From: Acidobacteriota bacterium | Lineage (GTDB): Bacteria > Acidobacteriota > Terriglobia > Acidoferrales > 2-02-FULL-67-57 | DNA length: 6,942 nucleotides | NCBI GenBank assembly: GCA_016210895.1 | Contig: JACQTG010000070.1 | Coordinates: 1 to 6,942 of the forward strand | Direction of reading: 5' to 3' | Shown: piece after piece, positions 6,654 through 6,942 of the stretch | Layout of the letters: the number at the start of each line of letters is the position of its first letter | How positions within the stretch are numbered: the stretch's first letter is position 1 | Notes under the pieces: model-generated | Seen by the model: the letters and a program-made list of their open reading frames with translations, nothing else | Told to the model about the DNA's origin: nothing | The model's database searches: none | Position numbers and translations under genes: made by a program

Positions 6654-6942
6654 GGGGTGCTCTCTGCGTTGGCTTCGACGCCGCGCGCCACCGCCTCGCG
6701 GCGGCCGTCACCGACGCCCACGAGCTCGCCCGTGGCCGGGTTCCTCTCGATGGCGTTGACCACGCCGATCCCGTCCGGCCCGACTGTCTCGCGCCAGCCG
6801 ATTGTGTGGCCCCGAGCTTCGAGCGCCTGGAACAGGGAATCCTGGAAGCAGCCCTTTTCCAGGACGAGCGTGTCGGGCAGCCACTGATGGTGGTAGCGGC
6901 CCAGCGCCACCGCTTCGGGCAATTCATAACCAAAGACCAAAC
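6650..6942 (-). CDS. ggt: Gamma-glutamyltransferase, C-terminal end (5' part outside window)
   Basis: The frame stays open to the window edge, so the real start lies beyond 6942; the TTG at 6940 is only an internal leucine codon. The visible 97 or so residues are the end of the small subunit: EAVALGRYHHQWLPD matches the family's conserved xAxxxxRxHHQWLPD, followed by LEARGH, the GIGVVNAIERNPATGELVG segment and the terminal GDGRREAVARG. Known role: an N-terminal nucleophile hydrolase that self-cleaves and transfers or hydrolyses gamma-glutamyl groups such as that of glutathione, usually in the periplasm. The catalytic threonine is not in the window, so activity cannot be judged. The TGA overlaps the next gene's ATG (ATGA), a sign of coupled translation. 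Confidence 0.88.
   Translation of the reverse strand, partial: LVFGYELPEAVALGRYHHQWLPDTLVLEKGCFQDSLFQALEARGHTIGWRETVGPDGIGVVNAIERNPATGELVGVGDGRREAVARGVEANAESTP

Overview
The window comes from a high-GC bacterial chromosome. One 60-base line inside asnS (4561-4620) counts to 75% G+C. The phylum cannot be fixed from the sequence. A Thermus-like bacterial asparaginyl-tRNA synthetase, a large DUF885 hydrolase, a coiled-coil OmpA-type envelope protein and a REP-associated transposase together would fit Acidobacteriota or a similar deep Gram-negative lineage; this is inference. The OmpA C-terminal domain argues for a cell with peptidoglycan and an outer membrane.

Layout: a plus-strand gene, the C-terminal part of a DUF885 metallohydrolase (3-1007), converges on a run of six minus-strand genes with only 10 bases between the facing stop codons. 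Read in the direction of transcription (right to left), the minus-strand genes are: the C-terminal end of a gamma-glutamyltransferase (6942-6650); a TIM-barrel sugar-phosphate isomerase/epimerase-like protein (6653-5805, ATGA overlap with the previous gene); asparaginyl-tRNA synthetase asnS (5799-4495, 5-base gap); a REP-associated tyrosine transposase (RAYT, 4378-3875); arginase rocF (3775-2864); and a secreted or periplasmic coiled-coil protein with a C-terminal OmpA-like domain (2841-1018, 22 bases after rocF). ggt, the TIM-barrel gene and asnS look like one tightly coupled transcription unit, and rocF and the OmpA-like gene like a second.

The most interesting structure is the transposase unit between asnS and rocF. 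The RAYT gene is flanked by two 71-72 bp copies (4405-4475 and 3808-3879) of one REP-like element in inverted orientation. Each copy begins with a GTAG head on the side facing the gene, followed by a long stem-loop. The copies differ at two stem positions, and each change is matched by a compensating change in the opposite arm, so the base-paired structure has been preserved. The stop codon of the transposase is the TAG of the downstream GTAG head. The whole unit (3808-4475) fills almost all of the asnS-rocF spacer and looks like a self-contained REP/RAYT module. Part of the RAYT gene is clearly lower in G+C than its neighbours (42% in 4021-4080).

The other genes are housekeeping or catabolic: gamma-glutamyl transfer, arginine hydrolysis, tRNA charging, and probably peptide hydrolysis by the DUF885 protein. 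I see no tRNA, rRNA, CRISPR array, phage gene or plasmid function. No gene-free stretch exceeds 300 bases.
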